Source of the DNA: Paraburkholderia piptadeniae | GTDB taxonomy: Bacteria > Pseudomonadota > Gammaproteobacteria > Burkholderiales > Burkholderiaceae | Reading direction: 5' to 3' | Assembly: GCF_900007165.1 (NCBI RefSeq) | Contig: NZ_CYGY02000008.1 | Span: 92,082-156,081 of the forward strand | DNA length: 64,000 bases | Shown here: in pieces, positions 36,581-45,449 of the stretch | Layout of the letters: every line of letters starts with the position of its first letter | Position numbering within the stretch: the stretch's first letter is position 1 | Translations under genes and position numbers: made by a program | Notes under the pieces: model-generated | Databases searched by the model: none | Seen by the model: only the letters and a program-made list of their open reading frames with translations | What the model was told of the DNA's origin: nothing

Positions 36581-37495
36581 TCAAGGGATTTTTTTGTCGG
36601 GCGCGATATCGCGCACGTCGCGGGGCACATCACCGGGCACTTCGCCGGCCACATCGCGGATCGCGCTTCCGTGACGTCCCGCTCCCGCAGCGAACGCCGC
36701 CGCGCCCGCGATACCCTCGGCGAACACAGCCTGATAGCCGCCTGCGCCTTCGCGGCGCAGCGCTTCGGGCAGATTTTCAAGCGACGCGTTTTCGTAGACG
36801 GACCGGCGATCGGCGAGCAGCGCTGCCTGCGGGAACGCGGCGAGCTCGGTGGCCAGTTGCTCGGCGGCGGCGCGCGCCGCGCCCTTCGGCACGACGCGAT
36901 TGGCAAGACCGAACGCAAGCGCTTCGTCGGCGCCGATCGCGCGGCCCGTCAGGATCAGATCGAGCGCGCGCGACTGGCCTATCAGACGCGGCAGGCGAAT
37001 CGTCCCGCCATCGATCAGCGGAATGCCGACGCGTCGGCAGAACACACCCAGCACCGCATCCTCTTCGACGACGCGCAGATCGCACATCGCCGCCAGTTCC
37101 AGACCGCCCGCCACCGCATGACCCGCGATCGCCGCGATGACGGGCTTCGTGAGCATCATGCGCGTCGGTCCCATCGGACCGGGACCGCTGCCGTCTGCGT
37201 GCAATTCGTTGCGCCGTGCATCGTCTTGTAGTGCAGTGAGATCCGCTCCCGCGCAAAACGTGCCGTCCGCGCCCGTCAACACGGCGACGCGCCACGCATC
37301 GTTTGCTTCGAAGTGGCGCAACGCTGCGCAAAGCGCATCGGCCGTCGGACGATCGACGGCATTGCGACGGGCGGGGCGGTCGATGACGATCGTTGCGACG
37401 GCGTCTATCGGGTCTGCTGATTGCTTGTTCTGTGTAGTTGCGGTTTTTTGTGCAGTTTCAATTCGCACGTGCTCGCCGAACTGTTTGATAGCCAT
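36581..37495 (-). CDS. Enoyl-CoA hydratase/isomerase family protein
   Basis: This encodes 304 residues. The crotonase core includes RPARRNAVDRPTADALCAAL, LTGADGTFCAGADLTAL, the oxyanion-hole segment VIAAIAGHAVAGGLELAAMCDLRV, and FCRRVGIPLIDGGTIRLPRLIG. An Asp of the usual catalytic pair is replaced by Ile-Asp in a shifted place, so the exact reaction is uncertain. The last 45 residues are unusual, with a repeated V-x-G-(D/E)-V-P pattern (DVAGEVPGDVPRDVRD). The ATG at 37495 was chosen. No partner fatty-acid genes are adjacent. Confidence 0.83.
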   Translation of the reverse strand: MAIKQFGEHVRIETAQKTATTQNKQSADPIDAVATIVIDRPARRNAVDRPTADALCAALRHFEANDAWRVAVLTGADGTFCAGADLTALQDDARRNELHADGSGPGPMGPTRMMLTKPVIAAIAGHAVAGGLELAAMCDLRVVEEDAVLGVFCRRVGIPLIDGGTIRLPRLIGQSRALDLILTGRAIGADEALAFGLANRVVPKGAARAAAEQLATELAAFPQAALLADRRSVYENASLENLPEALRREGAGGYQAVFAEGIAGAAAFAAGAGRHGSAIRDVAGEVPGDVPRDVRDIAPDKKIP

Positions 37496-37756
37496 CGTTC
37501 TCTCCGCTGCAAGTGTTCGTTGAGGGCCTAGACTGGAATAGAAAAGCGCGTAAATGCGCGGCGACACCCTAAAGAACCGCGCAAAACATCCGCTAAACCG
37601 GAAGCTCGAGCCTGCGCAACGAAGCGTGGCGAACGGGCGGCGATACAGCGCGAATCGCTCGCAAGCCAGTCACGTGCTTTTAACAATCGACTCGTAGCTT
37701 AGGCGCTTTTTGAACTGCCAGGGCGCGCGCACGCACCGGCGCATGGAGTACGCCCT

Positions 37757-38314
37757 ATGTCCTCATTGATGGAACTACCGACGACTTCTTCGGCTGCATC
37801 ATCGTCATCCGGCAACGAGCCGGTATGGATCGTTCCGTTGCTCGATCATCCACCCTACAAGCATGTGCGGCTGAAGCGCGTCTTCACGGCAGACGGCACG
37901 CGCCATCAGGTCGTGCTCGTCGATGCGCGCAAGCTGATCGCGTGCGCCGATCGCGACGACACCGATTACGTGCTGCGTCCCGTGAACGAATGGCACCAGG
38001 GTAAGGTGCGCGGCATCCGCGAGTTTCTCGATCCGTCCAACGCGCGCATTCCGCAGATGCCCTACGTGACGATCACGACGCGCCACGCGCCGGGGCTGCT
38101 CGGCTGGCTCAGGCTGGAGCACGAAGGCGTGGTCGCGTTTCGCAACGGGCAGCATCGCGCGCGTTACATGCTGGCGGCGGGCGCCGTGTGGTTTCCTGTC
38201 GAAGTGCACGAGCGCGAAGCGGCGCTGCTGCGCCAGTACTGCGGTGCGCCCGACGACGCGCGCACCGCGCTGCGTCCCGGTTCCACCGGCGCGGACGTGC
38301 AGGCGCGTATCTGA
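37757..38314 (+). CDS. Conserved hypothetical protein, possibly plasmid fertility-inhibition family
   Basis: This encodes 185 residues. After a Ser-rich N-terminus it has HPPYKHVRLKRVFTADGTRHQVVLVDARKLIACADRDDTDYVL, then WHQGKVRGIREFL and HEGVVAFRNGQHRARYMLAAGA. I recall related proteins labelled plasmid fertility inhibition factor, but this is from memory and weak. The N-G-Q-H-R-A-R stretch resembles ParB/DndB-type N-terminal domains, which could indicate DNA or nucleotide contact. The start ATG is at 37757. It is followed by the decayed region. Confidence 0.6.
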   Translation: MSSLMELPTTSSAASSSSGNEPVWIVPLLDHPPYKHVRLKRVFTADGTRHQVVLVDARKLIACADRDDTDYVLRPVNEWHQGKVRGIREFLDPSNARIPQMPYVTITTRHAPGLLGWLRLEHEGVVAFRNGQHRARYMLAAGAVWFPVEVHEREAALLRQYCGAPDDARTALRPGSTGADVQARI

Positions 38315-39591
38315 AACTTCGCATAACCCTCGCGCGCGGCGCTCTGGTCCGGTGCGGGCCACCGACTTCGCGACACGAGCGAAGGCGATCGAGGAACAGC
38401 TGCCCGAAGCGGCCGAAATGATCGCAGCGTGCCGACAGCTTTCGCCAGGAAGTCGGGCCATTGCGTTGCGCGCTTCGCGGCGGTGCGGCCGCGAGCCGTC
38501 AGGCTCAATGCGAGCGCGCGGCCGTCGTAGAGCGCGGCACTTTTCGACGAGCCCCTTGCAACAAAACGACGACATAAAACCGGCGCGCGTTTCAGGAATG
38601 CAACGCAATTCCGGCGCCCGATTTTTTTTGCTACGTGTCCACGGCGCGCAAAGAACGCGGGCGCGCCGATGCAGGCCGTTCCCTCTGCGGCTTTGCGCGC
38701 ATCATGGTGTTTCATGTTTCACAGCTGAAACCAAGTCCTCTGCTTTTTCCATCGGCCGACCGTCGCGAAGCTGCGCGCCATGTGACAAGCTCTGAGCCTG
38801 GAATGCATGGTCCATTACTTGCTGAGATCTTTGCAAAAAAGCCGTCAGAAACGAAGTATAAAATGAGCATACACGGGGATCATCATGCACAAGACCGGGG
38901 ACTTTATCGCGGCGACTTCAGGGTCCATTGGATCGCTGGACCACACGAAGCATTACGCGCGTGCCGGTTTGCTGTAAATGCATTCCGCCACGCCAAGAGC
39001 CGCAGCCGTGGCAGCGGTGCAATGCGCGACCCACGGGTGGGACGTGCGGCCGACGTCTGGTATCAAAGAGAATCCCTTGCCGGGTTGTCTTCTCGAGGTT
39101 ACCCGACTATTCGCCCGGCCAACGCGTGCCGAAGCCCTCGTCGCCGCCCTGCCGCTGATTGACCGGCGACTCACACCCGAGATGTTAATTCGGGCCGCGG
39201 CTCGTATGAACATCTCTGTCAGACCCGGCATGCACGCATTGGGGTTTATCTCTGATCTGGTCCTGCACGCTGTCCTGACCGAAAGCGTGCTCGTCGACGG
39301 CGTCGAGTTGCGTCAGTGGAACCCCGCCGCACATAGGCGCGGCATCGGGCACGTGGCGCAGGATGCCGTGATTCAACGGCAGAGTCATGGACTACATCGT
39401 GCCTGGTGCGCCCAGCGCGGGCGATGTTGCCGTACAGCGCGCTGTGAAGCGCTGGCGGGTGGTCAACGCCCGGCCGTCGCCATTTCATGAGTGGAACTGC
39501 TGTCGTCGCCGATGCCGGATAGACTGACCCCGACCCGGGATAGTCGTCAGCTGGAGTAGACACAATCAAATTCTTACGGGGGTTTCACCAA
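38315..39591. other. Gene-poor stretch, no supported gene
   Basis: About 1.28 kb with no frame I would call. Several frames of 60-180 codons exist on both strands but have no recognisable domain, irregular composition and no good ribosome sites. It includes a T8 run near 38626 and AT-richer sequence at 38820-38890. It starts the 3-kb decayed segment that carries phage and peptide-synthetase scraps. Confidence 0.5.
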
Positions 39592-40026
39592 ATGACTGCT
39601 CTGCCAACGTTGTCACTGTCCGCCAGTGCTGGAGTTTACTTCGTCCCGACCTTTCTAGCACTGACACGTTCACACCATCGGATCAAGTTGGTGGCGCTTA
39701 TCAACCTTCTGGCTGGTTGGACCGGTTATGGCTGGTGGGTTGCCTACTCCTTGGCGTCAGGACCTGTGAAAGGCGCGGATGGATTGCGCGTGCGGGGCCG
39801 GTTTCGCTGGCATTTGCGTGTGAACTCCGTCGGACCGAGATGTGTCGAGGTGCGTTCAGTACCGGATCAAAGCGATGTGGCCTTTGCTGCACGGCGCCCG
39901 GCTGGTGATTCCATCGACGCGCGAGGAAAGCGATCTACAGCACATGCGCCACCTGATCTCGCGCGAGCACATCACGGTGATGCACGTCGTACCCACGTTT
40001 CAGGAAGTGCTGCCGACTGCGTATGA
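39592..40026 (+). pseudogene. Superinfection-immunity-like membrane protein with foreign C-terminus
   Basis: The first 57 residues match the small superinfection-immunity family (T4 Imm type): VYFVPTFLALTRSHHRIKLVALINLLAGWTGYGWWVAYSLAS, with the hallmark N-x-x-x-G-W-T-x-x-G-W between two hydrophobic helices. A GGGGG site lies nine bases before the ATG. Beyond about residue 60 the frame runs out of register over a different gene fragment and makes no sense, so the natural C-terminus is lost. The N-terminal part alone could still be made. Confidence 0.6.
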
Positions 40027-40033
40027 GCAGTAA
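39842..40033 (+). pseudogene. Fragment of a nonribosomal peptide synthetase adenylation domain
   Basis: About 50 residues (MWPLLHGARLVIPSTREESDLQHMRHLISREHITVMHVVPTF) correspond to the region of an adenylation domain just after the core A3 motif, where WPLLxGA(R/K)xV and L-I-x-R-x-x-I-T-x-x-H-x-V-P are conserved. There is a stop at 40031-40033 and nothing recognisable on either side. It is a relic of a much larger gene. Confidence 0.6.
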
Positions 40034-40194
40034 AGGCAATGTGGCCGGCGAGTAGCCGGTGAGCCGAGCGCGGCGCGGTGGAAGCGGTTACAGACTACGC
40101 TTCCACCGCACACACCGACTTATGCACTTATGCAAAGGTTTTCATCGTCGCGGTGCATCTGTTCACCTTCCTCGTGCGTGACGCTATTGATGTC

Positions 40195-40390
40195 TCACGA
40201 TCCGTCGACCGTGAGCCACGCAGCCGGTTCAGTGCGAGTCGTGGGGCCGGGTGCGTTTTCGCCGGGCGCCCACTCGCACCATTGTTTGAAAAGGAAAGTC
40301 ACACGAGCAGCTGCACACTGCTCTCGCCCGCGATCGAGCCCAGTCCGGATGCATCGGCCGCGCGCTGTGGCTACTTTAGCCACCGACAAT
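40195..40390 (-). pseudogene. Remnant of a phage Gp37/Gp68-type DUF5131 protein
   Basis: Read leftward, one frame gives SARPMHPDWARS and the next gives QCAAARVTFLFKQWCEWAPGEN. Together these match the conserved end of DUF5131 proteins (A-R-P-M-x-P-D-W-x-R, then Q-C-x-A-A-x-V-x-F-x-F-K-Q-W-G-E-W). A stop codon and a frameshift break it. DUF5131 genes are typical of phages and islands, so this supports a decayed mobile segment here. Confidence 0.62.
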
Positions 40391-40445
40391 GGAAGAGCCG
40401 GGTGCTTCCGTTACGATTTCGCGCCCGGTGCGCTACGTCCAGCGG

Positions 40446-40601
40446 TTACTCTTGATGTGAGATCGGCCCCTTTGCGGTGACATCTCCACGCCGCGGCCGG
40501 CGCTTGCCGGCCTTCGCCCCGCGTACCAGCGCCCACGCAATGGCAATCCACAGAATCGAGAAGCCAGCCAGAATCGCAATCACGTACGGGCGCAGCCACA
40601 T
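40446..40601 (-). CDS. Possible small membrane protein (51 residues)
   Basis: The ATG at 40601 has GGGAGA seven bases upstream. The product MWLRPYVIAILAGFSILWIA continues as a single hydrophobic helix and ends in a basic tail (GAKAGKRRPRRGD). I recognise no family. The good ribosome site and the clean membrane helix with a positive end are the only support. It lies in the decayed segment, so it may also be a remnant. Confidence 0.35.
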   Translation of the reverse strand: MWLRPYVIAILAGFSILWIAIAWALVRGAKAGKRRPRRGDVTAKGPISHQE

Positions 40602-41284
40602 AGTTCTCTCCCAACGTAGGAGGCCTTTTCCCATCGCCAGACCACGTCGCCCAGTAACAGGGGGATGAAGAACGGAACTATGGGCAGGCCCCGTTCTTTG
40701 CGCGCTGCCCACGAAGCGCGTGGTGGAGACAAGGACGGCGCGTTCCTGAAGCGCCCGCTCATCCATGAGAGGTTCACCGGTGTTGGTCTTTTAGCGAATT
40801 ATTCTCGGCTGAGCCATTTTGATCTGTGTGCCGGTTCACATGCGCGCCCAGTTCACATAAAACTCAATCAACTCGTTTGACTGCCAGAACGGTGACGGAA
40901 GAGAACGCGTGTCCGAGCCGACCAACGCTACATCGAGCGTTAGATTGCCCACATTCAGGGGCGCAATACGCTGTGATAATCCGACGGGCGGTATGCACCT
41001 TGGATCCGGAAAGCGTCGTGACCTGCCATGCCAGCTGGAGCAGAGAAACTGACGCCGGCTATGCGAGCCAAACGGGTGAATGGCGAAAGCGGTCGGCGTC
41101 AGGAACTGGGTGATGACGAACACGGGCAGTGTCATCGCGAACATCCGCCACCAGGGGATGTGCGCACGGGCGATCGAATAGAATCCGCATGAGTGAAACG
41201 GCCAGCGTAACGATGCAAGTTCCCCTCATCTCGCTGACCTTCGTTGCTTCATTGGCCGCTTCGACGTATCCGGCCGCGCGCTGT
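40602..41284. other. Decayed stretch, no supported gene
   Basis: About 680 bases. On the minus strand there are hydrophobic scraps such as PIVPFFIPLLLGDVVW and MFAMTLPVFVITQFLTP in shifting frames, which suggest a broken membrane-protein gene. None can be joined into a recognisable product. Confidence 0.4.
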
Positions 41285-42289
41285 TTATCCCTTCGCAGGC
41301 GCCTCGACGACATTGCGCGGCGTCCCTTCGCGCCACGCTTTCACGTTGCCGAGTGTTGTCTGCGCGATCTCGGTCATCGCCTCGCGCGTGAAAAAGGCCT
41401 GGTGCGCGGTCACGATCACATTGGGAAACATCAGCAGACGCGCGAGCACATCGTCTTGCAGCGGCAGGTTCGAATGATCCTCGAAGAAGATGCCGCCTTC
41501 CTCCTCGTACACGTCGAGCCCGAGATGTCCCAGCTGGCCGCTCTTCAACGCGCCGACCAGCGCATTGCTTTCGACCAGCCCGCCACGCCCCGTGTTGATC
41601 AGCATTGCGCCGCGCTTCATCTTCGCGAGCGCGCGGCTGTCGATCAGGTGGTGCGTCGAGGGCAGCAGCGGGCAGTGCAGGCTCACGACGTCCGACTCAG
41701 CGAGCAGCGTATCGAGCGGCACGTAGCGCCCGCCGAGCGCGAGGACTTCGGGCGACTCAGGACCGGGATCGTGCGCGAGCACCCGCATGCCGAAGCCCGC
41801 CATGACACGCGCAAAGCACCGGCCGATGATGCCCGTGCCGATCACGCCGACCGTCTTGCCGTGAAGGTCGAAGCCGAGCAGCCCGTTCAGCGAGAAATCC
41901 CCCTCGCGCGTGCGGGCGAAGGCGCGCGGCAGCTTCCGGTTCAGCGCGAGCACCAGTCCCGCCGCGTGCTCGGCGACCGCGTGCGGCGAATACGCGGGCA
42001 CTCTGACGACGGGCATGCCGAGCCGCCGGGCCGCCGCCAGATCGACGTGATTGAAGCCCGCCGAGCGCAGCGCGATGAGCCGCGTGCCGCCCGCATGCAG
42101 GCGCTCGAGCGTCGCCGCATCGACGGTGTCGTTGACGAACGGACACACGACGTCGTAACCGTCGGCGAGCACGGCTGTGTCCGCATCGAGATGCGACTCC
42201 TGAAAGTGCAACTCGTACTTGAACGCGGTGTTCGCCTCATTGAACGTGTCGACGTCGTACTGCCGGCTGCTGAACAGGATCATGCGCAT
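41285..42289 (-). CDS. D-2-hydroxyacid dehydrogenase (LdhA-like)
   Basis: This 334-residue NAD-dependent enzyme is close to fermentative D-lactate dehydrogenase. MILFSSRQYDVDTFNEAN starts the substrate domain. The cofactor motif VGVIGTGIIGRCFARVM is at about residues 145-160. Catalytic Arg, Glu and His lie in INTGRGGLVE, GLDVYEEEGGIFFED and VIVTAHQAFFT. The long GGIFFEDHSN insert is typical of LdhA. The ATG at 42289 was used; one at 42283 is possible. It lies 29 bases after the LysR gene on the same strand, likely one transcript. Confidence 0.88.
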   Translation of the reverse strand: MRMILFSSRQYDVDTFNEANTAFKYELHFQESHLDADTAVLADGYDVVCPFVNDTVDAATLERLHAGGTRLIALRSAGFNHVDLAAARRLGMPVVRVPAYSPHAVAEHAAGLVLALNRKLPRAFARTREGDFSLNGLLGFDLHGKTVGVIGTGIIGRCFARVMAGFGMRVLAHDPGPESPEVLALGGRYVPLDTLLAESDVVSLHCPLLPSTHHLIDSRALAKMKRGAMLINTGRGGLVESNALVGALKSGQLGHLGLDVYEEEGGIFFEDHSNLPLQDDVLARLLMFPNVIVTAHQAFFTREAMTEIAQTTLGNVKAWREGTPRNVVEAPAKG

Positions 42290-42318
42290 GGGTTCCTGAC
42301 TCCCGCGACGCCGCGCGC

Positions 42319-43308
42319 CTATGACGCGTGCCGCACGACGTGCAGCTCGTGCGCCATCATCGCTTGCGCGTTCGTGGGAACCTCCGGCTCCGCGCATCCC
42401 GCTTGCTCGACCGTGTAATCGATGAATGTACGCGTCTTCGTCGGCAGGTGGTGGCGGCGCGGATAGACGAGCGACACCTTCGCCTGCGATTCATCGACCG
42501 TATAGTCCGGCATGATGCGCTTCAAGACGCTCGTCGCGAAGTCGTCGGCGACGAGCGTTTCGGGCAGCACCGCGACGCCCATGCCGGCGATCGCGGCGAG
42601 CCGCACAAGCAGCCGGCTGTTCACCGTGTACGACGGTTCGAACGCGACGGGTCGCGGGTCGCCATCCCCATCGACGAAATGCCATGCTATCGGGCCGCGC
42701 TGCTCGGCCGGCGTCGTGATGCACGAGTGCAGCGCAAGTTGCTCGGGATGGCGCGGCTCGCCGCGCAGCGCGAGGTAGGAGGGCGCGGCGCACGGCACGA
42801 GTCGCTGCGTCGCGAACGACAACTCGACGCTGTCGACCTCCGCGTTATGCCCCGACGACGATCCATGCTCCGCGATGAAGAGGCCGACGTCGTAGCCGTC
42901 TTCGAGCAGATGCGGCGCGCGCTCCGTGAGCGTGAGCCGGATGCGCACTTTTGGATAACGCCGCCGGTAGCCGTCGAGCAATTGCGTGAGGGCCTGGGGC
43001 GACAGTGCGGCTGTCGCGACGACACGCAGCGTGCCGGCTGGCTCGCGCTCGGTGCCCGCCACCGAGCCTTCCAGAAGATCGAGTTCTTCGAGCAGGCCGC
43101 GGCAGCCCTCCAGATAGTGCGTGCCCGCTTCAGTCAGCGAGAGATTGCGTGTCGTGCGATTGATGAGGCGCGCATGCAGATGCGCCTCCAGTGTTGCGAT
43201 CGAACGTGTGACCAGCGCGTTCGACACCTTCAGTTGCTGGGCCGCGCGTCTGAAGCTCTGAGTCTCCGCAACCCGGACGAAGACCCGCATAGCGTAGATC
43301 TGATTCAT
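42319..43308 (-). CDS. LysR-family transcriptional regulator
   Basis: This encodes 329 residues. The winged helix-turn-helix lies at about residues 3-60 (YAMRVFVRVAETQSFRRAAQQLKVSNALVTRSIATLEAHL), followed by the co-inducer domain with the RxxPxVRIRL-type strand. It is upstream of, and in the same direction as, the hydroxyacid dehydrogenase, which it may control. No LysR box was identified in the 29-base gap; the operator is probably upstream of 43308. Confidence 0.9.
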   Translation of the reverse strand: MNQIYAMRVFVRVAETQSFRRAAQQLKVSNALVTRSIATLEAHLHARLINRTTRNLSLTEAGTHYLEGCRGLLEELDLLEGSVAGTEREPAGTLRVVATAALSPQALTQLLDGYRRRYPKVRIRLTLTERAPHLLEDGYDVGLFIAEHGSSSGHNAEVDSVELSFATQRLVPCAAPSYLALRGEPRHPEQLALHSCITTPAEQRGPIAWHFVDGDGDPRPVAFEPSYTVNSRLLVRLAAIAGMGVAVLPETLVADDFATSVLKRIMPDYTVDESQAKVSLVYPRRHHLPTKTRTFIDYTVEQAGCAEPEVPTNAQAMMAHELHVVRHAS

Positions 43309-44047
43309 GGTAGCGCCCTCGCAAAGCGCGGTTCAGCCGCGCGTCGTTGACCCGGCGTGGCGTGCGGCAGCGTGCTGTCCGCATCGGCCTCGCTGGTGGT
43401 GTACCGGCCGATTACAAACGATTGCCGGTTCTGGAATTTTTACCAGGTCGTCCAGAAAATAGTATTGACAGTGGCTGGGAATTTCAATATTTATCGAATG
43501 GACGATGTTATTTCGCAATTGTAAAAACCAGCGTGCTTTAATCTGGCGGAATCTGTCAAGGCGATTTTGCAAGCATTCAAATACGGACATAAAAAATTTA
43601 TTTGACTGAAAAATGCAGTTCCGGATCGTTCGGCAACTTTGCGAGGGAACGATGTCTGTCGACAGAAGCGGCACGGCTGATTTGATATCTATCAAACGCG
43701 CGAAAACCGGCTGACACGAATATGTCACCGCATTGGATTGCTTCCCGTTTCGAATGATGCTGGTTAATACGCATCCTTATTCGTACGCACATTTCGATTA
43801 ATCCGGTTAAATCGATAGATGAATTAATGCGCGCATAATTTTTAAAAAGATTCGTACGAAAAACGTAATGGCGGGATTCGCAGTCGCAAGCGCGCGATGT
43901 ACGAGGAGATCGGCATCGCAATCGACGACAAGGACGCGTTTGAGAGAAGAGAGGTCTGGTGACCACGTCAGGTGACTGCGGCTCGCCCGAAACCGTCATC
44001 GAATCTCTCTGAACGCTTGCGCAAGCACGCATATCGGTGAATGATCG
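43309..44047. other. AT-rich intergenic region without a supported gene
   Basis: About 740 bases between the leftward LysR gene and the aminotransferase leader. The part from 43430 to 43870 is clearly more AT-rich than the rest of the window. Frames of up to 168 codons on the minus strand have no recognisable content and no ribosome sites. It could hold promoters, a small RNA or foreign DNA; nothing specific is visible. Confidence 0.45.
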
Positions 44048-44097
44048 AAAGATGGCCCGCCGCGCGCAGGTGTTGCTGCGCGCGGCGGGCCATCTTT
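44048..44097 (+). promoter_or_regulatory. 22-bp perfect hairpin in the aminotransferase leader
   Basis: AAAGATGGCCCGCCGCGCGCAG is fully complementary to 44076-44097, around a 6-base loop, and ends in CATCTTT. It lies 32 bases before the start codon at 44130. Its strength suits a terminator or attenuator, but there is no gene just upstream on either strand to terminate. Readthrough control of the aminotransferase, or the end of an unseen small RNA, are the options. Confidence 0.6.
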
Positions 44098-44129
44098 CCT
44101 GCAACGTTCATCTTTCGTGCGTTTCCGTC

Positions 44130-45374
44130 ATGACCCATACAACCTCCAACGTCGTTCCCTGTCCCGAAGTCGAATCGCTCGATGCGATTCTTCCCGAAGA
44201 ACCGCTCCTGATGATGGGCGCCGGCCCCGTGCCGATTCCCGCCGCCGTCGCGAAGGCGAATGCGATCGTCATCAATCATCTGGGCGGCACGATGGCCAAG
44301 GTGGTCGGACAGGTGAAGACGATGGCGCGCTACGTGTTCCAGACGAACTCGAAGTGGGTGCTGGGCGTCGCGGGTCCGGGCTCGGCCGCGATGGAAATGG
44401 CGATCTCCAATCTCGCGTGGCCCGGCACTCGTGTGCTCAGCATCAAGAACGGTTTCTTCAGCGCGCGGATGGCCGAAATGGGGCGGCGCGTCGGCGCGGA
44501 CGTGTCGCTGCTCGAAGTCGCTGACCGCACGGTCGCGACGCTCGAACAGGTCGAGGAGGCGATCCGCCGCGTGCGTCCCGAGATCGTGACGATCGTGCAG
44601 GGCGAGACCTCGAACACCGTCTGGAACCATCACCTGAACGACATTGCGGCGCTCGCGAAGAAGGCGGGCGCGCTGGTCGTCGTCGACGCCGTGTGCACGC
44701 TGTCGACGATGCCGCTCGAAATGGACGCGTGGGGCATCGATGCCGTCATCACGGGCGGGCAGAAGGGGCTGTCGTCGATTCCGGGCGTGTCGCTGATCGC
44801 GTTTTCGGATGCGGCGTGGGAGCGCGTGAAAGGACGCTCGCATGCAAGCGCGCACTGGTGCCTCGACGCATCGCTGGCCGAGAACTTCTGGCACAACGCG
44901 GGCTATCACTACACAGCGCCTGTGTCGGGCGTGCTCGCGTTGCACGAGGCGCTGCGGCTCGTGTGCGCGGAGACGCTCGAGAAGCGCTTCGCGCGGCATC
45001 TGAAGTGCTCGCTCGCGCTACAGGCGGGGATCAGCGCGATGGGCCTGCAACTGTACGCGCCCGCCGAGTGCCGGCTGAACTCCGTGGTCGGCATCGAGGT
45101 GCCGACGAAAGACCGGCCCGATCTCACGCCCGGCGACATCTGCGGGCATATCTCGCGTCATCATCAGGTCGAGATTTCCGGGTCGTTCGGCTTGCCGATC
45201 GTGCGGATCGGCCAGATGGGCGAGCAGGCCCGCGAACACAACCTGTTCCGCACGCTGCACGCGTTCGGGCGGACGATGATCGATCTGGGCGTGAATGTCG
45301 ATCTGCCCGCGGGCGTCGCGGCGCTGGAGCGGTCGCTCGCGAGCAGCGCGAAGGGCGAAGCGCTGAACGCCTGA
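44130..45374 (+). CDS. Class V PLP aminotransferase (alanine/serine/ureidoglycine-glyoxylate type)
   Basis: The 414-residue protein is a fold-type I aminotransferase of the alanine-glyoxylate group. MMGAGPVPIPAAVAKA is at the N-terminus, the cofactor-binding GPGSAAMEMAISNL follows, and the PLP lysine is in ITGGQKGLSSIPGVSL. The ATG at 44130 was chosen because an upstream in-frame ATG at 44037 would run through the hairpin. The xdh genes for purine oxidation lie 1.7 kb downstream, past an MFS gene. An (S)-ureidoglycine-glyoxylate role in purine breakdown is therefore attractive but unproven. Confidence 0.82.
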   Translation: MTHTTSNVVPCPEVESLDAILPEEPLLMMGAGPVPIPAAVAKANAIVINHLGGTMAKVVGQVKTMARYVFQTNSKWVLGVAGPGSAAMEMAISNLAWPGTRVLSIKNGFFSARMAEMGRRVGADVSLLEVADRTVATLEQVEEAIRRVRPEIVTIVQGETSNTVWNHHLNDIAALAKKAGALVVVDAVCTLSTMPLEMDAWGIDAVITGGQKGLSSIPGVSLIAFSDAAWERVKGRSHASAHWCLDASLAENFWHNAGYHYTAPVSGVLALHEALRLVCAETLEKRFARHLKCSLALQAGISAMGLQLYAPAECRLNSVVGIEVPTKDRPDLTPGDICGHISRHHQVEISGSFGLPIVRIGQMGEQAREHNLFRTLHAFGRTMIDLGVNVDLPAGVAALERSLASSAKGEALNA

Positions 45375-45396
45375 TCGGCGAAAGCGGGGTGCCAAT

Positions 45397-45429
45397 AAAA
45401 AAAGCGACGCACGCGGCGTCGCTTTTTTT
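45397..45429. terminator. Bidirectional terminator
   Basis: A perfect 14-bp stem, A7GCGACGC with GCGTCGCT7, and a 5-base loop lie between the aminotransferase stop and the convergent MFS stop at 45450. The A7 and T7 arms make it a textbook terminator in both directions. Confidence 0.93.
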
Positions 45430-45449
45430 GATCCGGATTCAGACGGGCA

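Noticed and set aside
38978..39490. 170-codon rightward frame that faintly resembles a primase-polymerase N-terminus
   Set aside because: The resemblance is limited to a few residues, the tail is nonsense and no ribosome site precedes it.
43598..44104. 168-codon leftward frame in the AT-rich gap
   Set aside because: No domain, no ribosome site, runs through the 22-bp hairpin, and composition does not look coding.
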